A stretch of DNA of 64,000 bases from an uncultured Mediterraneibacter sp. GTDB taxonomy: Bacteria > Bacillota > Clostridia > Lachnospirales > Lachnospiraceae. Positions 37,010-46,428 of the stretch are shown here, one piece after another. The stretch spans positions 62,001-126,000 of the forward strand of contig CALWLJ010000003.1 of the NCBI GenBank assembly GCA_944381495.1, written 5' to 3'. How positions within the stretch are numbered: position 1 is the stretch's first letter; each line of letters starts with the position of its first letter. The position numbers and the translations under genes were made by a program. The notes under the pieces are model-generated. The model did not search any database. It was not told where the DNA came from and worked only from the letters and a program-made list of their open reading frames with translations.

Positions 37010-39511
37010 ATGAAAATATGTTTAAAAGCTGTTTCTGTAATAAAACATGGCAACTACTGCTCTATTATCACTGACGGCGCTGAAATCCGGGTATGGTTCC
37101 TGACCGATCATATCGTCCGCATACGCGCCGGATTTGGCGGAGACTTTGCCGAAGAATCTTACAGCCTTGTATCAACAGCCTGGCCGGACCGCATGGATGA
37201 TTTCCTGAAGGATTACAGGCACTGCATTACAGCCGCAGATTTCTCGCTGGATGATCTTGCAGATAAAGCTGTCCTCCAGGGCAGGGAGCTGAAAGTCATA
37301 ATTGAAAAAGATCCCTTCCGCATCTGCATCTATGATCATGAGGGCACCCTTCTCCATGCTGATATCGTGGATATCGGTTATATAGAAGACTCCAACCACC
37401 GGCGCATCCACACAAGCGAGATTTCCCCGGACGACTGCTTCTATGGTTTCGGAGAAAAGAGCGGAGAGTTCAACAAAGCGCAAAAATTCATGGGAATGAG
37501 CCCCAAAGACGCCATGGGTTACAATCCAAAAGAAACGGATTCCCTATACAAGCATATTCCATTCTACATCAAACTGAGCCGGAATACAAAGAAAGCCGTA
37601 GGCTATTTCTACCATAATACATACGAATGCGACTTTGACATGGGAAGAGAAAAGAGCAACTACTGGAAAATGCACAGCCGATACCGCACAGACGGTGGAG
37701 ATATCGACCTCTTTTTGATCTCAGGTCCGTCTATCCGCAATATCATTGAACGATACACGGATCTTACGGGAAAATCTGTCATGCTGCCCAAAGCGGCTCT
37801 CGGATATCTCGGCTCTTCCATGTATTATCCGGAGCTGGAAGCAGACTGCGATGACGCTATAACCGAATTCATCGACACAACGAAGGAAGAAGGAATCCCG
37901 GCAGACGGATTTCAGCTTTCCTCTGGCTACTGTGCCATTGACACAGAAGAAGGGATCAAGCGTTGTGTTTTCACCTGGAATAAGAAGCGTTTCAAAGACC
38001 CGAAAGATTTCTTTGCACAGATGAAGAAACGGGGAATCTGCGTTTCTCCGAATGTAAAGCCGGGCATTCTCCTTCTCCATCCAAAGCTGAAGGAAATGAA
38101 GGAAAAGGATATGTTCGTCAAGGCCAGTGACAGTGATGAGCCGGGCATCGGCACATGGTGGGGAGGAAAAGGCGTATTTGTAGACTTCACCAATGCTGCC
38201 ACCAGGGAACACTGGAAGACATATCTGAAAGAAAACGTACTGGATTACGGCACGAGCTCTGTCTGGAATGACAACTGCGAATACGACAGCATGATCGATA
38301 AAGACTGCCGCTGCAGCTTCGAAGGAAAAGGAGGGACTATCGGGCAGCTGAAATCTGTCATGTCCAATATCATGTGCCAGACAGCTGTGGAAGCAGTGCA
38401 TGAAACATATGATAATGTACGTCCCTATATTGTATGCCGCTCCGGTCACTGCGGTATCCAGAGATATGCGCAGACCTGGGCAGGGGACAATCTCACATGT
38501 TGGGATTCGTTGAAGTATAATATTGCCACAATCCTGGGCATGAGTCTCAGCGGCGTAGCCAACCAGGGCTGTGACATCGGAGGCTTCTTCGGTCCGGCTC
38601 CGGAGGCTGAACTGCTTGTCCGCTGGATACAGAACGGAATCTTCCAGCCCCGTTTTTCCATCCACTCAACCAACACAGACAACACAGTAACCGAGCCCTG
38701 GATGTATTCCGACTGTACAGATTATATTCGGGAAGCGATCCGGTTCCGCTACCGCCTTTTCCCCTATCTTTATTCCCTCATGGAGAGGGCGCACGAGACA
38801 GGACTTCCGATCATGGAACCTCTCTGCAGCGCATTTCAGAACGATCCTTCCTGCTATGACGAAGGCATTGACTTCATGTTCGGGGATTCCCTTCTCGTGG
38901 CAAATGTAGTAGAAAAGGGCGCTGAAACAAGGACCGTATATTTTCCGGAAGGACAATTCTTCTATGATTACTATACCAGGCAGAAATACGAAGGAGGCAG
39001 CACTGTGGAATTTCCAGTGGATCTGGGCAGCATTCCCATGTTCGTAAAAAGCGGAGGAATCATCCCGATGGCCTCCAACCAAATGGACAATCTTACTACT
39101 CAGACCGTGACCGGAATCACTCTGCTGTGTGAAGCGGGGCAGAACAATACATTTACACTATATGAAGACGACGGTATTTCCATGGATTATGAGAAAGGCA
39201 GATACCTGAAAACTCATATCAATATGAAATCCGGAATGCAGACAGTCCTGGAATTCTCTTTTGAAGGAGATTACAGCACTACTGTCGAAAATATGTATAT
39301 TGACATGATCCACCGGGAGAAAGCTCCCTTCTGGGTTACAGTAGATGGAAAACAGCTGCCCCACTTCCTGCACCGGAGAAAATTTGAAGAAGCAGATTCC
39401 GGCTGGTATTACAGCCAGCGTCTGAAATCCGTCCAGATCAAATATCCAAATCCGCAGAAAGACTACCAGGTCGTAGTTTCATTCGAGCAGTTTGATCTGA
39501 TCGGAATGTAG
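37010..39511 (+). CDS. Glycoside hydrolase family 31, second paralogue
   Basis: 833 residues, cytoplasmic. The nucleophile is the Asp of VWNDNCEYD (about residue 421) and the acid/base the Asp of WAGDNLTCW (about 493). CFYGFGEKSGEFNKAQKFMGMSPKDAMGYNP, ANQGCDIGGFFGPAPEAELLVRWIQNGIFQPRF and the C-terminal SFEQFDLIGM closely parallel the GH31 at 21.9 kb (VSFEKFDLIGM), so the two are paralogues from duplication. ATG at 37010 follows AAGGAGG. An esterase gene follows in the same direction. It is transcribed away from the importer operon. Confidence 0.93.
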   Translation: MKICLKAVSVIKHGNYCSIITDGAEIRVWFLTDHIVRIRAGFGGDFAEESYSLVSTAWPDRMDDFLKDYRHCITAADFSLDDLADKAVLQGRELKVIIEKDPFRICIYDHEGTLLHADIVDIGYIEDSNHRRIHTSEISPDDCFYGFGEKSGEFNKAQKFMGMSPKDAMGYNPKETDSLYKHIPFYIKLSRNTKKAVGYFYHNTYECDFDMGREKSNYWKMHSRYRTDGGDIDLFLISGPSIRNIIERYTDLTGKSVMLPKAALGYLGSSMYYPELEADCDDAITEFIDTTKEEGIPADGFQLSSGYCAIDTEEGIKRCVFTWNKKRFKDPKDFFAQMKKRGICVSPNVKPGILLLHPKLKEMKEKDMFVKASDSDEPGIGTWWGGKGVFVDFTNAATREHWKTYLKENVLDYGTSSVWNDNCEYDSMIDKDCRCSFEGKGGTIGQLKSVMSNIMCQTAVEAVHETYDNVRPYIVCRSGHCGIQRYAQTWAGDNLTCWDSLKYNIATILGMSLSGVANQGCDIGGFFGPAPEAELLVRWIQNGIFQPRFSIHSTNTDNTVTEPWMYSDCTDYIREAIRFRYRLFPYLYSLMERAHETGLPIMEPLCSAFQNDPSCYDEGIDFMFGDSLLVANVVEKGAETRTVYFPEGQFFYDYYTRQKYEGGSTVEFPVDLGSIPMFVKSGGIIPMASNQMDNLTTQTVTGITLLCEAGQNNTFTLYEDDGISMDYEKGRYLKTHINMKSGMQTVLEFSFEGDYSTTVENMYIDMIHREKAPFWVTVDGKQLPHFLHRRKFEEADSGWYYSQRLKSVQIKYPNPQKDYQVVVSFEQFDLIGM

Positions 39512-39575
39512 AATGAAACAGAACACCTGCCCACAGACAGTAATATTTGCAGCAGAAAACAAAGGAGGTATGCTT

Positions 39576-40385
39576 ATGGCACTATTGACATGCCATATAT
39601 ACAGTTCAACACTTCAACGGAACACGGAAATCTTTGTGGTCATTCCCACACCGGAAGGAGACGAACAGATCACAGACAAGACAACCGTTGAACAGTACCA
39701 CTATACAGCCGGTCTTCCCGTACTGTACCTGCTCCATGGAGCCTACGGAGATGCCAGTTCCTGGATCCGGAACAGCTGCATCGAGCGGTACGCCCAGCAG
39801 CACCGGTGCTGCGCGGTCACCGCGTCCTGCGGAAATAACTTCTATCAGGATATGGAACACGGCGACCGGTATGAGACCTTTTTCACCGAAGAACTCCCAA
39901 GCCTCATCCAGACCCTCTTCCCCGTATCCCGGGAACGGAAAGACACCTGTATCGCCGGCTTTTCCATGGGAGGCTACGGAGCATGGTTCCTGGCTCTAAG
40001 ACATCCGCAGCTCTATGCAAAAGCCGCCAGCATGTCCGGCGCCCTGGATATTGCCCGGACATACCGGCAGGTAAAAAACAAAACCATCGGCGGTCCCTTC
40101 CCCTGGGATCAGATCTTCCACACCCCGGAGCAGCTGGAAGGCAGCAGTTTCGATCTGCTCACCCTGTATCAAAACTGCCGGAAAGCGGGAACCATTCCCG
40201 ACCTGTATCAGACATGCGGCACAGAAGACTTCCTCTACCACATGAATCTCGATATCAGAGACAAACTCCGCTCAATGGGCTCCGAGCATATTTATACCGA
40301 AGGCCCGGGCGGCCATGACTGGAATTACTGGGATCATCATATTCAGACCATCATGGAGTGGATGTTCAGCCCGGGAAAAAGTTGA
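39576..40385 (+). CDS. Esterase D/tributyrin-esterase-like alpha/beta hydrolase
   Basis: About 269 residues. The nucleophile elbow is GFSMGGYGAW, with YLLHGAYGDASSW forming the oxyanion hole; a late Asp (GTEDFLYHMN) and His (GGHDWNYWDHHI) complete a Ser-Asp-His triad. This is the EstA/FrmB-like esterase D family. ATG at 39576 (MALLTCHIYSS) follows AAAGGAGG by 7 nt; the open frame begins earlier at 39513 without a site. It is cotranscribed with the GH31, so it may remove acyl groups from sugars or glycerides (inference). No signal peptide. Confidence 0.88.
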   Translation: MALLTCHIYSSTLQRNTEIFVVIPTPEGDEQITDKTTVEQYHYTAGLPVLYLLHGAYGDASSWIRNSCIERYAQQHRCCAVTASCGNNFYQDMEHGDRYETFFTEELPSLIQTLFPVSRERKDTCIAGFSMGGYGAWFLALRHPQLYAKAASMSGALDIARTYRQVKNKTIGGPFPWDQIFHTPEQLEGSSFDLLTLYQNCRKAGTIPDLYQTCGTEDFLYHMNLDIRDKLRSMGSEHIYTEGPGGHDWNYWDHHIQTIMEWMFSPGKS

Positions 40386-40398
40386 TCTATTTTCATCC

Positions 40399-40497
40399 GG
40401 GACGTAGTGAAATTCGATTAGGGACACACTGAAATACGATTGGGGACGTAGTAAAATGCAATTTTACTACGTCCCCTTTCACAGAAAGTTCACAATT
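40399..40497. repeat. REP-like palindrome with degenerate tandem units, copy 2
   Basis: GGGACGTAGTGAAATTCGAT (40399-40418) and GGGACACACTGAAATACGAT (40421-40440) precede a perfect 16-bp hairpin (40442-40457 with 40461-40476, GGGGACGTAGTAAAAT). The tail TTTCACAGAAAGTTCACA matches copy 1. It lies between the convergent esterase and AIM24 genes. Confidence 0.9.
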
Positions 40498-41180
40498 TAT
40501 GACGATTTCTGAGGCATAAACTTCATGAGCAGCTCTGCCACATTAGACATCGGCATTGTCTGAAGCCATACCCGTCCCGGTCCGGTTATAATCGTGTTGA
40601 AAATTCCTTCTCCGCCGAAAACCATATTTTTCAGGCCAGGCACCGTCTTTACATCTATGCTGCATGTATTCTCCATTGCAGCCAGATAACCGGTATCTAC
40701 TACAATCTGCTGTCCCGGCTGCAGGTTGTATTCTACAACGTGTCCGTCAAACTCCAGGAACGCTGTTCCCTGTCCGGACAATCTCTGCATGATAAATCCT
40801 TCACCGCCGAAAAATCCTGCTCCCAGCTTTTTCTGGAAGAAAACAGACAGCTCAACACCAGACTCTGCCGCAAGGAAACCGGATTTCTGAACAATCAGTT
40901 CTCTGCCCGGTCCGATGTCCCATGCCATAATCTGCCCCGGAAAACTGGACGCAAAAGCAATCATTCCATTTCCATTTCTTGCTGTGTAGCGGTTCTGGAA
41001 CAGGGCCTCTCCGGCAAACATCCTTCCCAGTGCCTTTCCAATCCCGCCATTGGAAGTGGTCTCCATCTGCATGTTGGGAGACATCCAGCTCATCGACCCT
41101 CTTTCTGTGATCATCTGCTCCCCGTCTTCCAGATAACAGATTACTACAGGAAGCGTCTCCCCTTTGATTTCATACTTCAT
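40497..41180 (-). CDS. AIM24/TIGR00266-family protein
   Basis: 227 residues, repeated beta-strand pattern of the AIM24 (TIGR00266) family: VVICYLEDGEQMITERGSMSWMSPNMQMETT, GEALFQNRYTARNGNGMIAFASSFPGQIMAWDI, GGEGFIMQRLSGQGTAFLEFDGHVVEYNLQPGQQIVVDTGYLAAM and GPGRVWLQTMPMSNVAELL. Soluble with a TRAP-like beta-sandwich fold (family knowledge). ATG at 41180 (MKYEIKGE) is preceded by GAGGAGG. Biochemical function in bacteria is unknown. It is a single gene. Confidence 0.9.
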   Translation of the reverse strand: MKYEIKGETLPVVICYLEDGEQMITERGSMSWMSPNMQMETTSNGGIGKALGRMFAGEALFQNRYTARNGNGMIAFASSFPGQIMAWDIGPGRELIVQKSGFLAAESGVELSVFFQKKLGAGFFGGEGFIMQRLSGQGTAFLEFDGHVVEYNLQPGQQIVVDTGYLAAMENTCSIDVKTVPGLKNMVFGGEGIFNTIITGPGRVWLQTMPMSNVAELLMKFMPQKSS

Positions 41181-41266
41181 TCTTTTTACCTCCTCATTTA
41201 ATTTGCCGCCGATCAGCACCTCGTTTTTCGATTCCCTTATTCAAAATTCATCTCACATCAATATGT

Positions 41267-41318
41267 AAAAAAATCCCGGGCGGCTTCTGTTATATATCCA
41301 TAGTACCACACCCGGGAT
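41267..41318 (-). terminator. Terminator of the second two-component operon
   Basis: ATCCCGGG (41273-41280) with CCCGGGAT (41311-41318), then seven T on the minus strand, 5 nt after the kinase stop. Confidence 0.85.
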
Positions 41319-41322
41319 CCTT

Positions 41323-43638
41323 TTACACTAATTTTCCGTTAAATGATCCGTCCTTGCCTTCCTGAGCTGCTTCTCCATCCGTTCTTTCCTGCTGCCCGGC
41401 TTCTTTCTCCGGCCCGGTCTCCCCGGGCTCCTCAGCATCCGCCTCATCGGGACGCCCGAAGGCTTCTTCCTGTTGTTTTCTCATAGCTTCCAGTTCTTCC
41501 TGCTCTTTCCTGGCCTCTTCAGGCATCTCCATCTTGGGAAGGTCGATATCCGCCTTGAACAAATCCGCCTCTGTAGAAATCTTGAGCGTGCCATGCTGCA
41601 GCTCCACAAAGCTTTTTGCAATGGCAAGGCCAAGCCCTGACCCTTCCGTATTTCTGGAAGAATCTCCCCGAACAAAACGGTCCGTGATCTCTTCCGTATC
41701 AAAGGTCAGCTCGCATGCGGATACATTTTTCATGGAAATATGTACCCCGTCCTCTCGCTCTGTCATCTCCACATAGACTCTGGTATGAGGCATAGCATAT
41801 TTGGTAATATTCACGATCAGATTCTCGAAGATCCGGTAAGTCTTCTGACTGTCCAGCCACATGATCAGCTTGTGATCCGGCAGCTTCCAGCGGAACTCCA
41901 GGTTCGCCCCTTTGATCTTGCTGTCGTTCTCCAGTCCCACCTGCTTAAGCAGGTCCACGATATCCACCTTCATGTAATGCATGACCACGCTCTTGCTGGC
42001 TGCTTTGCTGATCTCGAAGAGGTCCTCGATGAGTACCTTCAGCCGGAGAGATTTCCGCTCCAGAACAGCAATGTACTCATTCCGCTTCTCGTCATCCTTC
42101 TCATGTTTCAGAAGATCTACATATGTGATGATAGCGGTCAGCGGTGTGCGCAGATCGTGGGACACGTTGGTCACCAGCTCGGTCTTCATCCGCTCATTCT
42201 TGACCTCTTCCTCCACCGCCTTCCGGAATCCCTTCTGGATCTTCTTCAGTTCATCCTGGATGGGATTGAACAGTCCAACATCTCCCTCAATGGGAACATC
42301 CAGGTGCCCTTCCGCCAGCTGATTGGTTGACTGCAGCAGCAGCTTATATTTGTCCTGCAGATCGTTCATATACTTCCTGAGGAAAAGGAACAGGAGCACA
42401 GAGTATACGATCAGGGCGAATATCCCGTAAAACCAGAACATACATACAACTACCAGGATCGCGAAATTGATCAGCACCACCCGCAGGATCGTCCGGTTTG
42501 TCTTATCCTGGAAATCCAGATGGAGCAGGGCGTCATACTGCTTTATAAAGAATCTCTTTACACTGCGGAATCCGTCTCCGATCCCTCCTGCTATTTTCCT
42601 TCTAACTGAACCTTCACCTTCTTTCAGTCTGCGGATCACCCGGGCTGTCAGAGTTCTTTCTTTCCAGTAAGCTGTGCCCATGGTAAAAATCTCCCTCAGA
42701 CATGTGGCGATCCAGAAAACAAGCCCGAAAAACAGGAACCATCCGGCAAAATTAACCAGCATGGTAGGCAGCCCGCCGATAAAACCGTTCATCAGGTTTC
42801 CCGTCAGTGTAGCTGACACCAGCGTACTCATGACCTCCAGGGGAAGCGCGATGCAGCACAGCACAAATACTACCACTTCAAAGGGCACCTCAAAGATCTT
42901 CCCCTTCCACCGTCCTGCCCGCTTCAGACAGGGCAGCAGCAGCGCAGCAGCTGCGGCAATGCAGGAAAAGATCAGTGCGTTGCTCTGGAGATTGGTATAG
43001 TTCATCACCACATAGACACTGTCCAGCTCCGTTCCCTGCAGTTTATCGTAAGCGGTAAGGTTCTCTTTGGTCATGCCGTAGGCTATCGTCACGCCCGCCG
43101 GAGTGCTGATATCAGATATATAGTCTCCCTCAGCCTCATCAGCCTTACTGATAAAACCGTTTTCCACATAATACTCTTCCTCGGGATCCATGACGTTTCC
43201 TGTCACCTGGATATCCGACAGGCTTCCGTCCTCCAGAAAACGGTAGAGTACCCGGAAGGCATAATAATCTCCGCTGTCATCCAGAAGCCGCTGGGCTTCC
43301 TCTGCATCCATCCCGTCCAGCATCGGATTGCCCTCTCCATCAAATACTTCACAGTCCATGTATTTTCTTGCCAGATTAAACTCGTTGTCCCCGTACTCTT
43401 CCAGCACGTCTGAAAGCGGAGTCTCTGTCACCACCTCGTTGTAGATAATATAGTTGCCGCACGCAAGCGTATAGCCCAGCCCGTATATCGTGCCATCATC
43501 TGTGCTATCCGTCTCAGTGGCACTGCTGACCTGCGTCCTGAATGAGCCGTAATTTGCCATCATACCCAGCGAACAGATACACAGGACGATCACCGTCAGG
43601 ATAACCAGCTTACGGCTGTTTTTCGATCTTGTATCCAA
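41323..43638 (-). CDS. Multi-pass sensor histidine kinase with acidic C-terminal tail
   Basis: 771 residues. TM1 at about 10-32, an extracytoplasmic region of about 190 residues, then a block of hydrophobic helices up to about residue 410 (including NALIFSCIAAAAALLLPCLKR and INFAILVVVCMFWFYGIFALIVYSVLLFLFL). HAMP-like segment, HisKA motif VTNVSHDLRTPLTAIITYVDLLKHE, then ATPase lobe GSGLGLAIAKSFVELQHG. A Glu/Gln-rich tail of about 75 residues (EEARKEQEELEAMRKQQEEAF...) follows and is unusual. Its start overlaps the response-regulator gene by 29 bp. The input signal is unknown. Confidence 0.93.
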   Translation of the reverse strand: MDTRSKNSRKLVILTVIVLCICSLGMMANYGSFRTQVSSATETDSTDDGTIYGLGYTLACGNYIIYNEVVTETPLSDVLEEYGDNEFNLARKYMDCEVFDGEGNPMLDGMDAEEAQRLLDDSGDYYAFRVLYRFLEDGSLSDIQVTGNVMDPEEEYYVENGFISKADEAEGDYISDISTPAGVTIAYGMTKENLTAYDKLQGTELDSVYVVMNYTNLQSNALIFSCIAAAAALLLPCLKRAGRWKGKIFEVPFEVVVFVLCCIALPLEVMSTLVSATLTGNLMNGFIGGLPTMLVNFAGWFLFFGLVFWIATCLREIFTMGTAYWKERTLTARVIRRLKEGEGSVRRKIAGGIGDGFRSVKRFFIKQYDALLHLDFQDKTNRTILRVVLINFAILVVVCMFWFYGIFALIVYSVLLFLFLRKYMNDLQDKYKLLLQSTNQLAEGHLDVPIEGDVGLFNPIQDELKKIQKGFRKAVEEEVKNERMKTELVTNVSHDLRTPLTAIITYVDLLKHEKDDEKRNEYIAVLERKSLRLKVLIEDLFEISKAASKSVVMHYMKVDIVDLLKQVGLENDSKIKGANLEFRWKLPDHKLIMWLDSQKTYRIFENLIVNITKYAMPHTRVYVEMTEREDGVHISMKNVSACELTFDTEEITDRFVRGDSSRNTEGSGLGLAIAKSFVELQHGTLKISTEADLFKADIDLPKMEMPEEARKEQEELEAMRKQQEEAFGRPDEADAEEPGETGPEKEAGQQERTDGEAAQEGKDGSFNGKLV

Positions 43639-44308
43639 CGCCCCACACCACCTTTAAATATTTTGGATTTTTCGGATCGATCTCGATCTTCTCCCGGATA
43701 TTCCGGACATGGACCATAATGGTATCCGTGTTGATCGCTTTCTCCTGCCATACCCTCTCGTAGATCTCCTCCGAGGAGAAAACTCTTCCCGGATTCTTGG
43801 CCAGCAGCAGGAGGATCTTGTACTCAATGGGAGTCATCTTTACCGGAACGCCGTCCACAGACACCTCTACAGTATCCTCGTTGATCTCCAGGCCTCCAAT
43901 CACGTGAACATTATCCTTCGGAGTCAGCTTCTCCAGGAATTTCCGGTATCTCCGGAGCTGAGAATTAACCCTTGCCATTAATTCCATCGGGGTGAAAGGC
44001 TTTGTCACATAGTCGTCCGCCCCGATGTTCAGTCCCGTGATCTTATCCACTTCCTCGGACTTGGCGGACAGCATGATCACCGGGAAATCATATTTTTCTC
44101 TCAGCTTCATGGTCATCCGGATCCCGTCCATCCGGGGCATCATAATATCCACGATGGCAAGATGGATCTCCTCCTTCTCTATGATCTCCAGGCCTTCCAC
44201 TCCGTCTGCTGCCTGATACACCTTATAGCCCTGACTCTGCAGATAGATCTGGACGCCTTCCCTGATCTCTTTGTCGTCCTCCACGATGAGTATGTGATTT
44301 GTTTCCAT
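43610..44308 (-). CDS. OmpR/PhoB-family response regulator
   Basis: 232 residues. Receiver METNHILIVEDDKEIREGVQIYLQSQGY with phospho-acceptor Asp in LAIVDIMMPRMDGIRM, Thr/Ser switch in VIMLSAKSEE and YVTKPFTP. The C-terminal winged helix ends NTDTIMVHVRNIREKIEIDPKNPKYLKVVWGVGYKIEKQP. It is first in an operon with the 771-residue kinase, overlapping it by 29 bp. The pair resembles VncR/VncS-type systems common in Lachnospiraceae; targets unknown. Confidence 0.95.
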   Translation of the reverse strand: METNHILIVEDDKEIREGVQIYLQSQGYKVYQAADGVEGLEIIEKEEIHLAIVDIMMPRMDGIRMTMKLREKYDFPVIMLSAKSEEVDKITGLNIGADDYVTKPFTPMELMARVNSQLRRYRKFLEKLTPKDNVHVIGGLEINEDTVEVSVDGVPVKMTPIEYKILLLLAKNPGRVFSSEEIYERVWQEKAINTDTIMVHVRNIREKIEIDPKNPKYLKVVWGVGYKIEKQP

Positions 44309-44426
44309 TTTATAAAGTTCTCCTTTTCCCTCTCATTTTATCTGTCATACACCGCAGTTCTTCCCTCCTGGAGCCTGATATCATCTGCTCCGTCTGGCTG
44401 CTGCGTTTTTCCTCCTGGCGAAGGAT

Positions 44427-45104
44427 TCAGAGGCCTCCGCCCTGCAGCCCTCCTGCCGGTCCAGCTTTGCCGAGATCCATTATATCACATTCAGCCCCGT
44501 CTGCATTTACCGGAAGTTCCGGAATCTGATTCTTTTTCACTACTCCATAATCCTTCACAGCCACTGTCACTCGGGAGAAAGGCAGCGGTATGGCATACTT
44601 ATCCCACCGGCGGTTCAGCCGGATACAGGAAGAATAGGAAATACTGATGCCTACAAACTCCTCAGCCCCATGCTCAGACAGGTAGAATGCCAGCTTCTTC
44701 GGCTCATGCCTGGGTCCCAGCGGGCCATCCAGGGCTACCGCAATAGAGTGATCCTTCTCATAATTGTCCTGTACGATTTTCTTCAGCGCGGCAAAAGCCT
44801 TAAATCCGTCAGGTACTCGCAGAGCATTGCCGCCGCATCGCTTTATCATGTGTTCAATATAATTTCCTCTTGTATCAGCCGTAACGATCACGTCAACCGG
44901 CGTTGTCCTGTGAGCCAGCTTTTCCAGCACAAGGATCATGAAGAAGCTATCCTCATGCCAGAACCCGAAGATCTGACTGTCACCGAATCTTGTATTTTCA
45001 ACCCATTTGATCCGGACTGTCCTCTCAATCAGTTTCAGATAACTATCGAATAACCACTGCAGAAGACTCTCTCCCATTTTCTTCATCTTCATATAAGCTG
45101 CCAT
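44427..45104 (-). CDS. DUF374/lysophospholipid acyltransferase-like protein
   Basis: 225 residues. FGFWHEDSFFMILVLEKLAH, VIVTADTRGNYIEHMIKRCGGNALRVPDGFKAFAALKKIV, VALDGPLGPRHEPKKLAFYLSEHGAEEFVGISISYSSCIRLNRRWDKYAIPLPFSRVTVAV are typical of COG2121/DUF374, a relative of lauroyl and glycerol-3-phosphate acyltransferases. The H-x4-D-like motif is represented by HEDSF. It overlaps the 3' end of the glycosyltransferase gene by 62 bp, so they are coupled. Role probably envelope lipid acylation; substrate unknown. ATG at 45104 has AGAGGG upstream; ATG at 45092 or 45077 are alternatives that shorten the overlap. Confidence 0.82.
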   Translation of the reverse strand: MAAYMKMKKMGESLLQWLFDSYLKLIERTVRIKWVENTRFGDSQIFGFWHEDSFFMILVLEKLAHRTTPVDVIVTADTRGNYIEHMIKRCGGNALRVPDGFKAFAALKKIVQDNYEKDHSIAVALDGPLGPRHEPKKLAFYLSEHGAEEFVGISISYSSCIRLNRRWDKYAIPLPFSRVTVAVKDYGVVKKNQIPELPVNADGAECDIMDLGKAGPAGGLQGGGL

Positions 45105-46356
45105 CCTTTCCCTCTCCCTTTAAAACATACTGCCGGTCCAGCAGATGAGACTGTTCCTTTTTGCCGCAGATACATTGATTGTAGAGCATCTCTTCATATA
45201 AGGCAAGACTGGATGAGCGGTAATTCTCCGCTGTCTTCAGTGCCTGCTGCCTCATCTTTCTGCCGGTATTCTCCTCCAGCGCCATCTTCACACGCTCCGC
45301 CCATACTACTTCATCCTCTTCTGTCAAATAACCATTTATTCCGTCCCTGATGATATCATCTGAACCAACAGCATGAACTGCCACTACCGGGTTTCCTGCC
45401 GCCATTGCCTCGGCCAGTACGATTCCCTGGGTCTCAGACTTCGATGCAAAGAGGAACAGATCCGATGCGGCAAGATAGTCCTTCACTTCATGATTTGGCA
45501 CATTTCCCACAAATGTGACCACATCCTGGATTCCAAGCAGGGACGCCCTTACCTTCAGCTCTCCCTTCTGGCTTCCATCTCCCAGGATCATCACATGGAA
45601 ATCATCGCCGTATCTGTGCCGGAACTCCGCGATCCCACGCAGCAGGAATCCGTAATTTTTCTCTTTCTCCAGTCTGGATACAGTAGAGAAAAGATATTTC
45701 TTTCCTTTTCCGTACCTTTCTCTGATTTCAGATGCACGTTCCTTATTTACCCGGAAAAAGCTGTCATCCAGCCCTGTGGGAAATACTTCCACAGGTACGG
45801 AGGCACCGTATCCCCGGATGATCTGCCGCATCCCCGCCGACGGCGCCAGCACCATATCACACCGGTCCGCAAACCATTTCATATATGCGGGAACAATCTT
45901 TTCTCCGATCTCCTTTACCACATGTTTCTTCAGGAATGAGCTGTGCTCGCTGACTCTGAAACAGGGAATATAGTGAAGATAGTCTTCGTATCTCGTATGG
46001 TAGGTGTAAATCACTGGTATTCCGTATTTCTTCCCAAGATAAAGCGCCCACTGTCCTACAAACATAGGATGATGTACATGGATGCAGTCAAATGTCTCCT
46101 TTTCGAACACGCTCAGGATTTCTCTGGGATAAAATCCCGGATATACCATTCCATTGTCCATCGTACGTTTCTGAGAGTGATACCGTACCACCCGCTCCGG
46201 TGCAGCCTGATCCTCCGCCTCTGTATCCCCGTAGGTTGGTGCGAATACCGTCACCTCATGTCCCAGACGGATCAGCTCATGTGCCTGACGCTCTACGGAA
46301 ACCGGAACTCCCCCGACAAATGGTCTGTAATTATTCGTAAGCATTGCTATCTTCAT
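45043..46356 (-). CDS. GT4 glycosyltransferase, diacylglycerol-glucosyltransferase-like
   Basis: 437 residues from ATG at 46356 (MKIAMLTNNYRPFVGGVPVSVERQAHELIRLGHEVTVFAP), with GGGGG 8 nt upstream. GT-B fold. The C-terminal lobe carries YLFSTVSRLEKEKNYGFLLRGIAEF and the nucleotide-sugar EX7E motif in SKSETQGIVLAEAMAAGNPVVAVHAVGSDDII. The N-terminal GGV and the HHPMFVGQWALYLGKKYGIPVIYTYHTRYEDYLHY region match family members that glucosylate diacylglycerol. With the acyltransferase-like neighbour this suggests glycolipid synthesis (inference). Its last 20 codons overlap the next gene. Confidence 0.87.
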   Translation of the reverse strand: MKIAMLTNNYRPFVGGVPVSVERQAHELIRLGHEVTVFAPTYGDTEAEDQAAPERVVRYHSQKRTMDNGMVYPGFYPREILSVFEKETFDCIHVHHPMFVGQWALYLGKKYGIPVIYTYHTRYEDYLHYIPCFRVSEHSSFLKKHVVKEIGEKIVPAYMKWFADRCDMVLAPSAGMRQIIRGYGASVPVEVFPTGLDDSFFRVNKERASEIRERYGKGKKYLFSTVSRLEKEKNYGFLLRGIAEFRHRYGDDFHVMILGDGSQKGELKVRASLLGIQDVVTFVGNVPNHEVKDYLAASDLFLFASKSETQGIVLAEAMAAGNPVVAVHAVGSDDIIRDGINGYLTEEDEVVWAERVKMALEENTGRKMRQQALKTAENYRSSSLALYEEMLYNQCICGKKEQSHLLDRQYVLKGEGKDGSLYEDEENGRESSAVVIR

Positions 46357-46428
46357 AGTGATTGCCCCCTTCATATCAGTCTCTTTTTCTTATGCTCTCT
46401 TTCTTTCCGCCATACTTGGTATCCTCTC

